In this document: positions 24,991 to 34,495 of the stretch, piece after piece
How the letters are laid out: every line of letters begins with the position of its first letter
Numbering within the stretch: the stretch's first letter is position 1
Source of the DNA: Burkholderia plantarii
GTDB lineage: Bacteria; Pseudomonadota; Gammaproteobacteria; Burkholderiales; Burkholderiaceae
DNA: 64,000 nucleotides
NCBI RefSeq assembly: GCF_001411805.1
Contig: NZ_CP007213.1
Coordinates: 372,001 to 436,000, forward strand
Direction of reading: 5' to 3'
Position numbers and translations under genes: made by a program
The notes under the pieces: model-generated
Told to the model about the DNA's origin: nothing
The model's database searches: none
Seen by the model: the letters and a program-made list of their open reading frames with translations, nothing else

Positions 24991-26499
24991 ATGGCAAGCC
25001 AGCAGCAATTCGATCCGGCCGCGCGGGCCGATATGGCCCAGGCGGCCACGGCCGGGGCCGATGATTTCGCGGCCCTGCTGAACCGCGAGTTCCGGCCGAA
25101 GAACGAGCGCGCGAAGGAGGAAGTCGAGGCGGCCGTGCGCACGCTCGCCGAGCAGGTGCTGCGCGATTCGAACATCGTCTCCGACGACGTGGCGCAGACC
25201 ATCAACGCCTACGTGGCCGAGATCGACCGCAAGCTCGGCGAGCAGCTGAACCGCGTGATGCACCACGCCGAGTTCCAGAAGCTCGAAGGCGCGTGGCGCG
25301 GGCTGCACCATCTCGTCACGAACTCGGAAACGGATCCGATGCTGAAGATCCGCGTGATGAACGTGTCGAAGCAGGAGCTCGCCCGCAACCTGAAGCGCTT
25401 CAAGGGCGTGGCATGGGACCAGAGCCCCGTGTTCAAGCGCATCTACGAAGAGGAATACGGCCAGCTCGGCGGCGAGCCGTATGGCTGCCTGATCGGTGAT
25501 TATTACTTCGACCACAGTCCTCAGGACGTCGAACTGTTGCGCGGCATCTCGCAGGTCGCCGCGGCGGCGCACGCGCCGTTCATCTCGGCGGCCGATTCGA
25601 CGCTGCTCGGCATGGAGAACTGGAACGAGCTCGCCAACCCGCGCGACCTCTCGATGATCTTCACCACGCCCGACTATGCCGGCTGGCGCTCGCTGCGCGA
25701 GATGGACGACGCACGCTATCTGGCGCTGACCATGCCGCGCACGCTGGCGCGCCTGCCCTACGGCGCGAAGACCGATCCGGTCGAGGAATTCGATTTCGAG
25801 GAAGACACCGAGGGCGCCGATTCGGGCAAGTACACGTGGCAGAACGCGGCCTACTCGATGGCGGTGAACATCAACCGCTCGTTCAAGCTGTACGGCTGGT
25901 GTACGCGGATTCGCGGCGTGGAGTCGGGCGGCGCGGTGGAGAACCTGCCCGTGCATACGTTCCCGAGCGACGACGGCGGCGTGGACATGAAGTGCCCCAC
26001 CGAGATCGCGATCACCGACCGCCGCTCGGCCGAGCTCGACAAGATGGGCCTGATGCCGCTCGTGCATCGCAAGAACTCGGACGTGGCCGCGTTCATCGGC
26101 GCGCAGTCGGTGGCCAAGCCCGAGGAATACGACGATCCGGCCGCCACCGCGAACTCGAACCTGTCGGCGCGGCTGCCCTACATGTTCGCCTGCTGCCGCT
26201 TCGCGCACTACCTGAAGTGCATCGTGCGCGACAAGATCGGCTCGTTCAGCACGCGCGAGCAGATGGAGAGCTGGCTGTCGAACTGGGTCATGAACTACGT
26301 GGACGGCGACCCGGTGAATTCCAGCGAGGAAACCAAGGCGCGCAAGCCGCTCGCCGCCGCGCAGGTGGTGGTGGAGGAAGTCGAGGACAACCCCGGCTAC
26401 TACACCTCGAAGTTCTTCCTGAAGCCGCACTACCAGCTGGAAGGCCTGACCGTGTCGCTGCGCCTCGTGTCGCGCCTGCCGTCGGGCCACGCGGCCTGA
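24991..26499 (+). CDS. tssC: T6SS sheath large subunit TssC
   Basis: A 502-residue VipB-family sheath protein, full length for the family. Recognisable blocks are FQKLEGAWRGLHHLV, the GLIGDYYF-like strand (here CLIGDYYFDH), YAGWRSLRE, ARLPYG and the highly conserved C-terminal FLKPHYQLEGLTVSLRLVS. Sheath contraction drives the Hcp tube and VgrG spike out of the cell; ClpV recycles it. It is coupled to tssB by a 7-base spacer. Confidence 0.98.
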   Translation: MASQQQFDPAARADMAQAATAGADDFAALLNREFRPKNERAKEEVEAAVRTLAEQVLRDSNIVSDDVAQTINAYVAEIDRKLGEQLNRVMHHAEFQKLEGAWRGLHHLVTNSETDPMLKIRVMNVSKQELARNLKRFKGVAWDQSPVFKRIYEEEYGQLGGEPYGCLIGDYYFDHSPQDVELLRGISQVAAAAHAPFISAADSTLLGMENWNELANPRDLSMIFTTPDYAGWRSLREMDDARYLALTMPRTLARLPYGAKTDPVEEFDFEEDTEGADSGKYTWQNAAYSMAVNINRSFKLYGWCTRIRGVESGGAVENLPVHTFPSDDGGVDMKCPTEIAITDRRSAELDKMGLMPLVHRKNSDVAAFIGAQSVAKPEEYDDPAATANSNLSARLPYMFACCRFAHYLKCIVRDKIGSFSTREQMESWLSNWVMNYVDGDPVNSSEETKARKPLAAAQVVVEEVEDNPGYYTSKFFLKPHYQLEGLTVSLRLVSRLPSGHAA

Positions 26500-26510
26500 C
26501 GCGAGAACCC

Positions 26511-26533
26511 GCCGGAGCGGGCTGCGCTCCGGC
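26511..26533 (+). promoter_or_regulatory. stem-loop between tssC and hcp
   Basis: GCCGGAGC and GCTCCGGC form a perfect 8-bp stem with a 7-base loop. No T-run follows, so it is more likely an mRNA stabilising or processing element that allows high hcp expression than a full terminator. A partial terminator is possible. Confidence 0.45.
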
Positions 26534-26588
26534 TCCCAACGTTCGTCGGATCGGCGAGCACATTCACCAGTAACGAGCAGAGGTAACT

Positions 26589-27092
26589 ATGGCATTCGAC
26601 ATGCACCTGAAATTCGGCTCCGGTTCGGTCACGATCCAGGGCGCGTCCAACCACGCGAAGCACAAGAACGAAGTACCGATCATCGCGTGGTCGTGGGGCG
26701 TCAGCAACACCGGCAACCTGCACACGGGCGCCGGCTACGCGTCGGGCGGCAAGGCCAACATCCAGGACATCACCATCACGAAGTACGTCGACAGCTGCTC
26801 GAACGCGATCCTGAACGCCTGCTGCACCGGCGCGCGCGTCGACAACGCCTATCTCTACGTGACCAACGCCACCGGCCAGCAGACCGACTTCCTGACCATC
26901 GAGCTCAGCGAGGGCGTGCTGATCACCTCGGTGTCCACCGGCGGCACCGGCGGCGACGAACGCCTGACCGAGAACATCACGCTGCACTTCGGCAAGTTCA
27001 AGTATTCGTTCCAGCCGCAGGACGACGAAGGCAAGGCCAACGGCGGCACCAAGGACTTCACCTACGACATCCAGCAGGTCGCGAAGCAGTGA
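26589..27092 (+). CDS. hcp: T6SS inner tube protein Hcp
   Basis: A 167-residue Hcp (TssD) protein that forms hexameric rings stacking into the secreted tube and can carry small effectors in its lumen. Typical features are the FDMHLKFG start, WSWGVSNTG, ITITKYVD, and the C-terminal ITLHFGKFKYSFQPQ block. The ribosome site GAGG is five bases upstream. It has its own upstream spacer with a hairpin, consistent with higher expression than its neighbours. Confidence 0.98.
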   Translation: MAFDMHLKFGSGSVTIQGASNHAKHKNEVPIIAWSWGVSNTGNLHTGAGYASGGKANIQDITITKYVDSCSNAILNACCTGARVDNAYLYVTNATGQQTDFLTIELSEGVLITSVSTGGTGGDERLTENITLHFGKFKYSFQPQDDEGKANGGTKDFTYDIQQVAKQ

Positions 27093-27216
27093 GCGTCACC
27101 GCGCGCGGCTCGCGCCGCTTCCCCTCGCATCCGGCGCCGCCGCCTGGCGTCACCCGTCCGGGCAGGCCGCACGCCGGCCGCGCCCGGCCCGCGCCCCGTT
27201 GAACGGAATCGCCGAC

Positions 27217-28029
27217 GTGAACCTGACTCCCGCCATCACCCGCCCGGCGGCGCTGCTCGCCAACGGGCAACTCGACGAGGCGCTGCGCGCGCTGTCGGCC
27301 GAGGTGCGCAGCCGGCCCGCCGACGCGGCGCTGCGCGTGTTCCTGTTCCAGCTGCTGGCGATCCACGGCGACTGGGAGCGTGCCGGCCATCAGCTGAAGG
27401 TGGCCGCCGAACTCGACGCGGGCAACGCGCCGATGGCCACCGCCTACGCGTTCGCGCTGCGCGGCGAACTGGAGCGCGACGCCGTGCTGGCGGGCGCGAA
27501 AAGCCCGCTGCTGGCCGGCGAGCCGGCCGCCTGGCACGCCTCGCTGCTGCGGTCGCTGCATGCGCTGACCGAGCGGCGCGTGAAGGCCGCGCTCGAGCTG
27601 CGCGCGGCCGCGTTCGACGCGGCCGAGACGGTGGCCGGCACGATCGACGGCGAGCCGTTCGACTGGCTCGCCGATGCCGATCCGCGCTTCGGCCCGTGCC
27701 TCGAACTGATCCTGAAGAGCGGCTACGTCTGGGTGCCGTTCTCGCAGCTGCGCTCGCTCACGTTCGACGCGCCGGCCGATCTGCGCGACAAGATCTGGGC
27801 GCCGGTGCGGATCGTCTGGCTGAGCGGCGCCGAATCGGTCGGCTTCGTGCCGTGCCGCTACGCGGGCAGCGAGCGCTCGGGTATCGCCGATCTCGCGCTG
27901 GCCGCCGGCACCTCGTGGACCGAGCACGGCGAGGACTGCTTCACCGGGCGCGGCCAGCGCATGCTGGTGACCGACCGCGCCGAATATCCGCTGCTCGACG
28001 TGCGCTCGATCACGATCGACGCGCGCTGA
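27217..28029 (+). CDS. tagJ: T6SS accessory protein TagJ (ImpE family)
   Basis: A 270-residue ImpE/SciE-family protein. In other systems TagJ binds the N terminus of TssB and adjusts sheath handling by ClpV. The N-terminal half is TPR-like (ALLANGQLDEALRALSAEV, then AALRVFLFQLLAIHGDWERA); the C-terminal half has the ImpE block around PFSQLRSLTFDAPADLRD and LLDVRSITID. I prefer the GTG at 27217 with GGAA eight bases upstream; a TTG at 27199 would add six residues. It precedes tssE by 28 bases. Confidence 0.9.
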   Translation: MNLTPAITRPAALLANGQLDEALRALSAEVRSRPADAALRVFLFQLLAIHGDWERAGHQLKVAAELDAGNAPMATAYAFALRGELERDAVLAGAKSPLLAGEPAAWHASLLRSLHALTERRVKAALELRAAAFDAAETVAGTIDGEPFDWLADADPRFGPCLELILKSGYVWVPFSQLRSLTFDAPADLRDKIWAPVRIVWLSGAESVGFVPCRYAGSERSGIADLALAAGTSWTEHGEDCFTGRGQRMLVTDRAEYPLLDVRSITIDAR

Positions 28030-28057
28030 AGCCGAACCCGACGGGAGCGCCGACACC

Positions 28058-28561
28058 ATGGCCGAACTGACGCCGCAGGAACGCCTGCAACCGTCGCTGC
28101 TCGACCGGCTCACCGACCTCGCGCCGGCCGAGCCCGAGGAAAGCCGCGAGCAGCGCGTGATCACCGCCGCGAGGCTGCGCGAGTGCGTGACGCGCGACAT
28201 CGCCGCGTTGCTGAACTGCACGCGCCAGTGGGAAGACGAGGCGCTGGCGGGCCTCGACCAGGTCGGCGACTCGGTGCTGAACTACGGCATCCCCGACCTG
28301 GCCGGCAGCGCGCTGTCGGGCATCGACGCGGGCGAGCTGCAGAGCCGGATTCGCGCCGCGCTGCTCGATTTCGAGCCGCGCCTGATCGCCGACACCGTGC
28401 AGGTGACGGTCAGCGCCGACGCCTCGCGCATGGACGGCCGCGCGCTGAGCTTTCGCATCGACGCCGAGATGTGGGCGCAGCCGATGCCGCTCGGCCTTTA
28501 TCTGCGCACCGATCTCGATCTGGAGACCGGCGAGTTCCGCGTCTCGTCACTGTTGGGTTGA
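28058..28561 (+). CDS. tssE: T6SS baseplate protein TssE
   Basis: A 167-residue gp25-like baseplate wedge protein. Visible family features are the start QPSLLDRLTD, the RECVTRDIAALLN helix, SVLNYGIPDLAG, and the conserved strand region after the E-P-R motif (LLDFEPRLI). It works with TssF, TssG and TssK as the platform on which tube and sheath assemble. TssF begins 6 bases downstream. Confidence 0.96.
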   Translation: MAELTPQERLQPSLLDRLTDLAPAEPEESREQRVITAARLRECVTRDIAALLNCTRQWEDEALAGLDQVGDSVLNYGIPDLAGSALSGIDAGELQSRIRAALLDFEPRLIADTVQVTVSADASRMDGRALSFRIDAEMWAQPMPLGLYLRTDLDLETGEFRVSSLLG

Positions 28562-28567
28562 ATCGCC

Positions 28568-30457
28568 ATGGATCCTCGTCTGCTCCGCTACTACAACCGC
28601 GAGCTGCAACACGTGCGCGAGATGGGCGCCGAGTTCGCCGGCGCGTATCCGAAGGTGGCCGGCCGGCTCGGCCTGGAAGGCTTCGAATGCGCGGACCCCT
28701 ACGTCGAGCGGCTGCTCGAAGGCTTCGCGTTCCTCGCCGCGCGCGTGCAGTTGAAGCTCGACGCGCAATACCCGGTGTTCACCCAGCATCTGCTGGAGAT
28801 GGTCTACCCGCACTACCTCGCGCCGATCCCGTCGATGGCGGTGGTGCAGATGCACCCCGACGCGACCGAGGACCTGCCGCCCGGCGGCCATGCCGTGGCG
28901 CGCCATACCGTGCTGCGCAGCCTGACCGGCTTCGGCGACCGCACCGCCTGCGAATACCGCACCGCGCATGCGCTGACGCTCTGGCCGATCGAGCTGGCCG
29001 AGGCGCGCTACTTCGAGACGCCGGCTGCATTGGCCGCGGCCGGGCTCGTGCCGCCGCGCGGGCGCACCGCGCGCGCCGGCCTGCGGCTGCGGCTGCGCAC
29101 GCTGGCCGGCGTCGAGGCGAAGATGCTCGCGCTCGACGCGCTGCCGATCCACCTGGCCGGCGCCGACGAGCTGCCGGGCCTGCTCCACGAGCAGTTGCTC
29201 GCCAACGGCACCGGCTACACGGTGCGCACGGCGGCGGCCACCGAAGGCGAATTCGTCGAGACCCACTACGACGCGGCGGCGCTGCGCACGCCCGGCTTCG
29301 ACGAGCACGAGGCGATGCTGCCCGCCGGCGGCCGCTCGTTCAGCGGCTACCGGCTGCTGCAGGAGTATTTCGCCTGCCCCGAGCGGTTCCGCTTCGTCGA
29401 GTTCACCGGCCTGCGCGCGCCGCTCGCCCGCGCGCGCGGCCATGCCTTCGAGATCGTGGTCTGGCTCGATCGCGGCGTCGCGCGGCTGCACAACGCGATC
29501 GACAAGGGCAACTTCCGGCTGTTCTGCGCGCCAGCCGCGAACCTGTTCGAGCGGCGCGCCGACCGGATCCACCTGCAGGCCGGCCGCACCGAGTACCACG
29601 TGCTCGGCGACCGCACGCGGCCAATGGATTTCGAGGTTCACAGCGTGCTCGACGTGCAGGGCTACGGCGACCGCCAGGAGCCCGAGCAGCGCTTCGTGCC
29701 GTTCTACGACAGCACCTCGCGCAGCTGGCACGGCGGCGAGGCCGCGTTCTACACGCTGCGCCGCGAGCCGCGCCTGCTCTCCACGCGCCAGCAGCAGCGC
29801 GGCCCGCGTTCGAGCTACGTCGGCAGCGAAGCCTTCATCGCGCTGGTGGACAGCCACGACGCGCCGTACGCCACCACGCTGCGCCAGCTCGGCCTGAAGC
29901 TGCTCTGCACCAATCGCGACCTGCCGCTGCACATGCCGGTGGGCAAGTCCCACACCGACTTCACGCTCGACACCGACGCGCCGGTGGCGTCGATCCGCTG
30001 CGTGGCCGGCCCCACCCGCCCGCGCGCGCCCACCGCCACCGGCGAGACGGCATGGCGGCTGATCAGCCATCTGCAACTGAACTACCTGTCGCTGCTCGAC
30101 GAGGACGGCGAGCAGGGCGCGGCCTCGCTGCGCGAGATGCTCGGGCTCTATCACGACGAGTTCGACGCCGCCGCGCGCCGGCAGATCGAGGGCATCCGGC
30201 AGGTGGTGGCCAGGCCCGTCACGCGGCGCGTGCCGGTGCCGGGGCCGGTCACCTACGGGCGCGGGCTCGAGATCGCGCTGACCTGCGCGGACGCCGCGTT
30301 CGAGGGCAGCAGCGCGTTCCTGCTCGGCTCGGTGCTGCAACACTTCTTCGCGCGCTACGTCTCGCTGAATTCGTTCACGGAGACGGTGCTGCGCACGCTC
30401 GAACGCAACGAGGTGGCCCGATGGCCCGCGACGCTCGGCAAGCGTCCGATCCTGTGA
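28568..30457 (+). CDS. tssF: T6SS baseplate protein TssF
   Basis: A 629-residue VasA/ImpG-family wedge subunit, full length. The start MDPRLLRYYNREL and EFAGAYPKVAGRLGL are diagnostic, as are LLEMVYPHYLAPIPSMA and the C-terminal FFARYVSLNSFTET. It forms the TssF2-TssG wedge. The C-terminal end overlaps the start of tssG. Confidence 0.97.
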   Translation: MDPRLLRYYNRELQHVREMGAEFAGAYPKVAGRLGLEGFECADPYVERLLEGFAFLAARVQLKLDAQYPVFTQHLLEMVYPHYLAPIPSMAVVQMHPDATEDLPPGGHAVARHTVLRSLTGFGDRTACEYRTAHALTLWPIELAEARYFETPAALAAAGLVPPRGRTARAGLRLRLRTLAGVEAKMLALDALPIHLAGADELPGLLHEQLLANGTGYTVRTAAATEGEFVETHYDAAALRTPGFDEHEAMLPAGGRSFSGYRLLQEYFACPERFRFVEFTGLRAPLARARGHAFEIVVWLDRGVARLHNAIDKGNFRLFCAPAANLFERRADRIHLQAGRTEYHVLGDRTRPMDFEVHSVLDVQGYGDRQEPEQRFVPFYDSTSRSWHGGEAAFYTLRREPRLLSTRQQQRGPRSSYVGSEAFIALVDSHDAPYATTLRQLGLKLLCTNRDLPLHMPVGKSHTDFTLDTDAPVASIRCVAGPTRPRAPTATGETAWRLISHLQLNYLSLLDEDGEQGAASLREMLGLYHDEFDAAARRQIEGIRQVVARPVTRRVPVPGPVTYGRGLEIALTCADAAFEGSSAFLLGSVLQHFFARYVSLNSFTETVLRTLERNEVARWPATLGKRPIL

Positions 30458-31515
30458 TGGCGACGGCATCGACACCGCCGGCATCGGCATCGGCAGACGC
30501 GCCCGCGTCCGATCCGCGCCCGCCCGCGGCCCGCGCGCTCGAAGCGGCGCTGCGCGAGCGGCCGTTCGATTTCGAGTTCTTCGAGGCGATGCGGCGGCTC
30601 GAATGCGCGTATCCGCAGCGTCCGCGCTTCGGGCAGTCGACGCGGCCGGCCGAGGACGCGGTGCGGCTCGCGCACGCGGCCTCGCTCGAATTCCCGGCGC
30701 GCAGCATCGAACGCTTCGAGCCGGGCGAGGGCGGCGCGCCGGCCCGGCTGCACGGCCTCTTTCTCGGGCTGTTCGGGCCGAACGGGCCGCTGCCGCTGCA
30801 CCTGACCGAACACGCGGTGGACCGCCAGCGCAACGCCAGGGACGCCACGCTGGTGGCGTTCGCCGACGTGTTCCATCACCGCATGCTGAGCCTGTTCTAC
30901 CGCGCCTGGGCCGACGCGCAGCCGACCGTGCAGCACGACCGGCCCGAGCAGGACCGCTTTCGCACCTACCTCGGCGCGCTGATCGGCATCGCCGCGCCGC
31001 GGCTCGAGGCGCGCGACGCGCTGCCGGACCGCTACAAGCGTTTCTTCGCCGGCCGGCTGGTGCCGCAGGCGCGCAACGCGGAAGGGCTCAAGGGCTTCGT
31101 CGAGCATTACTTCGGCGTGCCGGTGAGCGTGATCGAGTTCGTGCCCGGCTGGATGACGCTGCCGGACGATGCCCGTCTGAGGATGGGCGGCGCGATGGCC
31201 GCGATGGGCCGCAACGCCACGCTCGGCGCCCACGTGCGCGGCGCGCAGCAGCGCTTCCGGCTGCGCCTCGGGCCGTTGGGCCTGAGCGAGTTCAATCGCT
31301 TCCTGCCCGGCGGCGAGGCACTGGACGAACTGGTCGCGGCGGTCCGGCTCTATGCCGGCGACGAGAAGGGCTGGGACGTGCAGCTGGTGCTGAAGCGGCA
31401 GGCGGTGCCGGCCATGCACCTGGGACGTGCCGGGCGGATGGGCTTCAACAGCTGGATGGGCCGCTACCCGCAGCCCGCCGACGCGGACCAGGTCGTGGTG
31501 GCGCCGCTCGGATGA
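30421..31515 (+). CDS. tssG: T6SS baseplate protein TssG
   Basis: A 364-residue VasB/ImpH-family wedge subunit. The blocks RPFDFEFFEAMRRLE, GLFGPNGPLPLHLTE and FFAGRLVPQ are typical, and it ends after GFNSWMG. Two starts are possible: the ATG at 30421 overlaps tssF by 37 bases and has GAGG seven bases upstream; the ATG at 30457 overlaps by one base but lacks a ribosome site. I chose 30421. A 111-base gap follows before clpV. Confidence 0.95.
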   Translation: MARDARQASDPVMATASTPPASASADAPASDPRPPAARALEAALRERPFDFEFFEAMRRLECAYPQRPRFGQSTRPAEDAVRLAHAASLEFPARSIERFEPGEGGAPARLHGLFLGLFGPNGPLPLHLTEHAVDRQRNARDATLVAFADVFHHRMLSLFYRAWADAQPTVQHDRPEQDRFRTYLGALIGIAAPRLEARDALPDRYKRFFAGRLVPQARNAEGLKGFVEHYFGVPVSVIEFVPGWMTLPDDARLRMGGAMAAMGRNATLGAHVRGAQQRFRLRLGPLGLSEFNRFLPGGEALDELVAAVRLYAGDEKGWDVQLVLKRQAVPAMHLGRAGRMGFNSWMGRYPQPADADQVVVAPLG

Positions 31516-31626
31516 ACCGCGCCGCCATGCCGATGCCGGGTTCGCCTCACCGGTCGTCGTGTGCATCGTTTCGTTTCGAACCGGTGGCCGCGCCGCGGCC
31601 GCCACACTCTCCAAAGGATTGACATC

Positions 31627-34413
31627 ATGGCCGAGATCAGTCGCGGCGCCCTGTTCGGCAAGCTCAACGCGCTCGCCTATCGGGGTATCGAAAGCGCCAC
31701 CGTGTTCTGCAAGCTGCGCGGCAACCCCTACGTCGAACTCACGCACTGGATTCACCAGCTGCTGCAGTTGCAGGACTCGGACCTGCATCGCATCGTGCGC
31801 CATTTCGAGGTCGATCCGGCGCGGCTCGCGCGCGACGTCACCGCCTCGCTGGAGAAGCTGCCGCGCGGCAGCAGCGCGATCTCCGATCTGTCGGCGGAGG
31901 TGGAGGAGGCCGTCGAGCGCGGCTGGGTGTTCGCCACGCTGATGTTCGGCGAGACGCAGGTGCGCACCGGCTATCTGCTGGTCGCGATGCTGCGCACGCG
32001 GCATCTGCGCCATGCGCTGCACGCGGTGTCGGGCGAGTTCGCGAAGCTGAAGGCCGAGGCGCTCGCCGACGCGTTCGCGCGGATCGTGGCCGGCTCGCCC
32101 GAGGACGCGCTCGGCGCGACCGACGGCTTCCGGGCCGACGCCGCCGCCGGGCCGGGCGAGGCGAGCGGCGCGCTGGCGCCGGCGCCGCTCGGGCGCGGGC
32201 AGGCCTTGAGGCAGTTCACGGTGGATCTGACCGCGCAGGCGCGCGAGGGCCGCCTCGACCCGATCGTCGGCCGCGACGGCGAGATCCGCCAGGTGGTCGA
32301 CATCCTGATGCGGCGCCGCCAGAACAATCCGATGCTGGTGGGCGAGGCCGGTGTCGGCAAGACCGCCGTGGTGGAGGGCTTCGCGCTGCGCATCGCGCGC
32401 GGCGACGTTCCGCCCGCGCTGCGCGACGTGCAGGTGCGCACGCTCGACATCGGCCTGCTGCAGGCCGGCGCCAGCATGAAGGGCGAGTTCGAGAACCGGC
32501 TGCGGCAGGTGATCGACGAGGTGCAGGCCTCGCCGCGGCCCGTGATCCTGTTCATCGACGAGGTCCATACGCTGGTGGGCGCGGGCGGCGCGGCCGGCAC
32601 CGGCGACGCCGCGAACCTGCTGAAGCCGGCGCTCGCGCGGGGCAGCCTGCGCACCGTCGGCGCGACCACCTGGGCCGAGTACCGCAAGCACATCGAGAAG
32701 GATCCGGCGCTGACGCGGCGCTTCCAGACCGTGACCGTGGACGAGCCCGACGAGGCGAAGGCCATCCTGATGCTGCGCGGCGTGGCGGCCGTGATGGAGC
32801 GCCACCACCGCGTGCAGATCCTCGACGAGGCGCTGGAGGCCGCGGTGCGGCTCTCGCATCGCTACATCCCGGCGCGGCAGCTGCCCGACAAGGCCGTGAG
32901 CCTGCTCGACACGGCCTGCGCGCGCGTGGCGATCAGCCAGCACGCGGTGCCGGCCGAGATCGACGACGCGCGCAAGCGGATCGAGGCGCTCGACACCGAG
33001 CGCGCGATCGTCGCGCGCGAGAAGCGCGTGGGCGTGGAGGTGGCGGCGCGCGAGGCGCGCGTGGCCGACGCGCTCGACGCGCAGCATGTCCGGCTCGCCG
33101 CGCTCGAAGCGGACTGGGAGCGCGAGAAAGTGCTGATCGAGCGGATCCTGTCGTTGCGCGCGCAACTGCGTGGCGAGGCGGTGGCGGTGGACGTGTCGCC
33201 TGACGCCGGGAAGGATGTCGATGTGGCCGCCAATGTCGATGTCGATGTGGATGCGAACGATGCCGCCGGCCACGCCGCGCAACTGGCCGAGCTGCGCGAA
33301 CTGCAGGCGCGACTGGCCGATTTGCAGGGCGAGCGCCCGCTGATCCTGCCGGGCGTCGATCACCAGGCCGTGGCGGCCGTGGTGGCGGACTGGACCGGCG
33401 TGCCCGTCGGGCGCATGGTGCGCAGCGAGCTGCAGACCGTGATGAACCTCGCGAGCCTGATGCGCGCGCGCGTGATCGGCCAGGATCACGCGATGGAGGC
33501 GATCGCGAAGCGCATCCAGACCTCGCGCGCCGGCCTCGACAATCCGGACCGCCCGATCGGCGTGTTCCTGCTGGCGGGCACCTCGGGCGTGGGCAAGACC
33601 GAGACGGCGCTGGCGCTGGCCGAGGCGCTCTACGGCGGCGAGCACAACCTCATCACGATCAACATGAGCGAGTTCCAGGAGGCGCACACCGTCTCCACGC
33701 TGAAGGGCGCGCCGCCCGGCTACGTCGGCTACGGCGAGGGCGGCGTGCTGACCGAGGCGGTGCGGCGCAAGCCGTACTCGGTGGTGCTGCTCGACGAGGT
33801 GGAAAAGGCGCACCCGGACGTCCACGAGTTGTTCTTCCAGGTGTTCGACAAGGGCGTGATGGAAGACGGCGAGGGTCGCTCGATCAACTTCCGCAACACG
33901 CTGATCCTGCTGACCACCAACGTCGGCACCGACCTGATCGCTGGGCTCTGCCGCGATCCCGAGCTGATGCCCGATGCCGAGGCACTCGCGCAGGCGCTGC
34001 GCGCGCCGCTGCTGGACGTGTTTCCGCCCGCGCTGCTGGGCCGGCTGGTCGCGATTCCGTATTTTCCGCTCGATCCGGCGATGCTCGCGCGCATCGTCAC
34101 GCTGCAGCTGGAGCGGATCCGGCGGCGCGTGGCGGCGCGCTATGGCGTGCCGTTCGACTACGACGAAGCCGTCGTGCAGCGCGTGGTGAGTCGCTGCACC
34201 GAGAGCGAATCGGGCGGCCGCATGATCGACGCGATCCTGACCAACACGATGCTGCCCGCCATCAGCCGCGCGTTCCTCACGCGCATGATCGACGGCGGCG
34301 AGATCGCGCGCGTGAGCGTCGGCATCGAGGCCGGCGACTTCGCGTATCGCTTCGACGCGCACGACGCGCTTTCCACGGCCGCCGCCGAGGCCGCCGCGCT
34401 ACCGGCCGGCTGA
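31627..34413 (+). CDS. tssH: T6SS sheath-recycling ATPase ClpV (TssH)
   Basis: A 928-residue AAA+ disaggregase of the ClpV class that extracts and unfolds contracted TssC. Order: N-terminal Clp domain, first AAA+ module with Walker A GEAGVGKTA (Lys about 245) and Walker B ILFIDEVHTLVG, coiled-coil middle region, second module with Walker A GTSGVGKTE (Lys about 657) and Walker B VVLLDEVEKAHPD. A short Asp/Val-rich insertion (DVDVAANVDVDVDAND) sits in the middle region and is encoded by near-repeats of GTCGAT. AAGGA lies eight bases before the ATG. Confidence 0.97.
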   Translation: MAEISRGALFGKLNALAYRGIESATVFCKLRGNPYVELTHWIHQLLQLQDSDLHRIVRHFEVDPARLARDVTASLEKLPRGSSAISDLSAEVEEAVERGWVFATLMFGETQVRTGYLLVAMLRTRHLRHALHAVSGEFAKLKAEALADAFARIVAGSPEDALGATDGFRADAAAGPGEASGALAPAPLGRGQALRQFTVDLTAQAREGRLDPIVGRDGEIRQVVDILMRRRQNNPMLVGEAGVGKTAVVEGFALRIARGDVPPALRDVQVRTLDIGLLQAGASMKGEFENRLRQVIDEVQASPRPVILFIDEVHTLVGAGGAAGTGDAANLLKPALARGSLRTVGATTWAEYRKHIEKDPALTRRFQTVTVDEPDEAKAILMLRGVAAVMERHHRVQILDEALEAAVRLSHRYIPARQLPDKAVSLLDTACARVAISQHAVPAEIDDARKRIEALDTERAIVAREKRVGVEVAAREARVADALDAQHVRLAALEADWEREKVLIERILSLRAQLRGEAVAVDVSPDAGKDVDVAANVDVDVDANDAAGHAAQLAELRELQARLADLQGERPLILPGVDHQAVAAVVADWTGVPVGRMVRSELQTVMNLASLMRARVIGQDHAMEAIAKRIQTSRAGLDNPDRPIGVFLLAGTSGVGKTETALALAEALYGGEHNLITINMSEFQEAHTVSTLKGAPPGYVGYGEGGVLTEAVRRKPYSVVLLDEVEKAHPDVHELFFQVFDKGVMEDGEGRSINFRNTLILLTTNVGTDLIAGLCRDPELMPDAEALAQALRAPLLDVFPPALLGRLVAIPYFPLDPAMLARIVTLQLERIRRRVAARYGVPFDYDEAVVQRVVSRCTESESGGRMIDAILTNTMLPAISRAFLTRMIDGGEIARVSVGIEAGDFAYRFDAHDALSTAAAEAAALPAG

Positions 34414-34495
34414 TGCCTCGCGTCGGTCTTTCTTGGTTTTTCCAACGGGCGGCCGGCGCCGCCCGACCGTTCGTTCGCATCAGGAGCAACCCATC

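Noticed and set aside
30355-34362. A 1335-codon open frame on the minus strand across tssG-clpV
   Set aside because: It is antisense to two strongly conserved T6SS genes, is rich in His/Arg/Gly as expected for a GC-rich shadow frame, and has no domain similarity.
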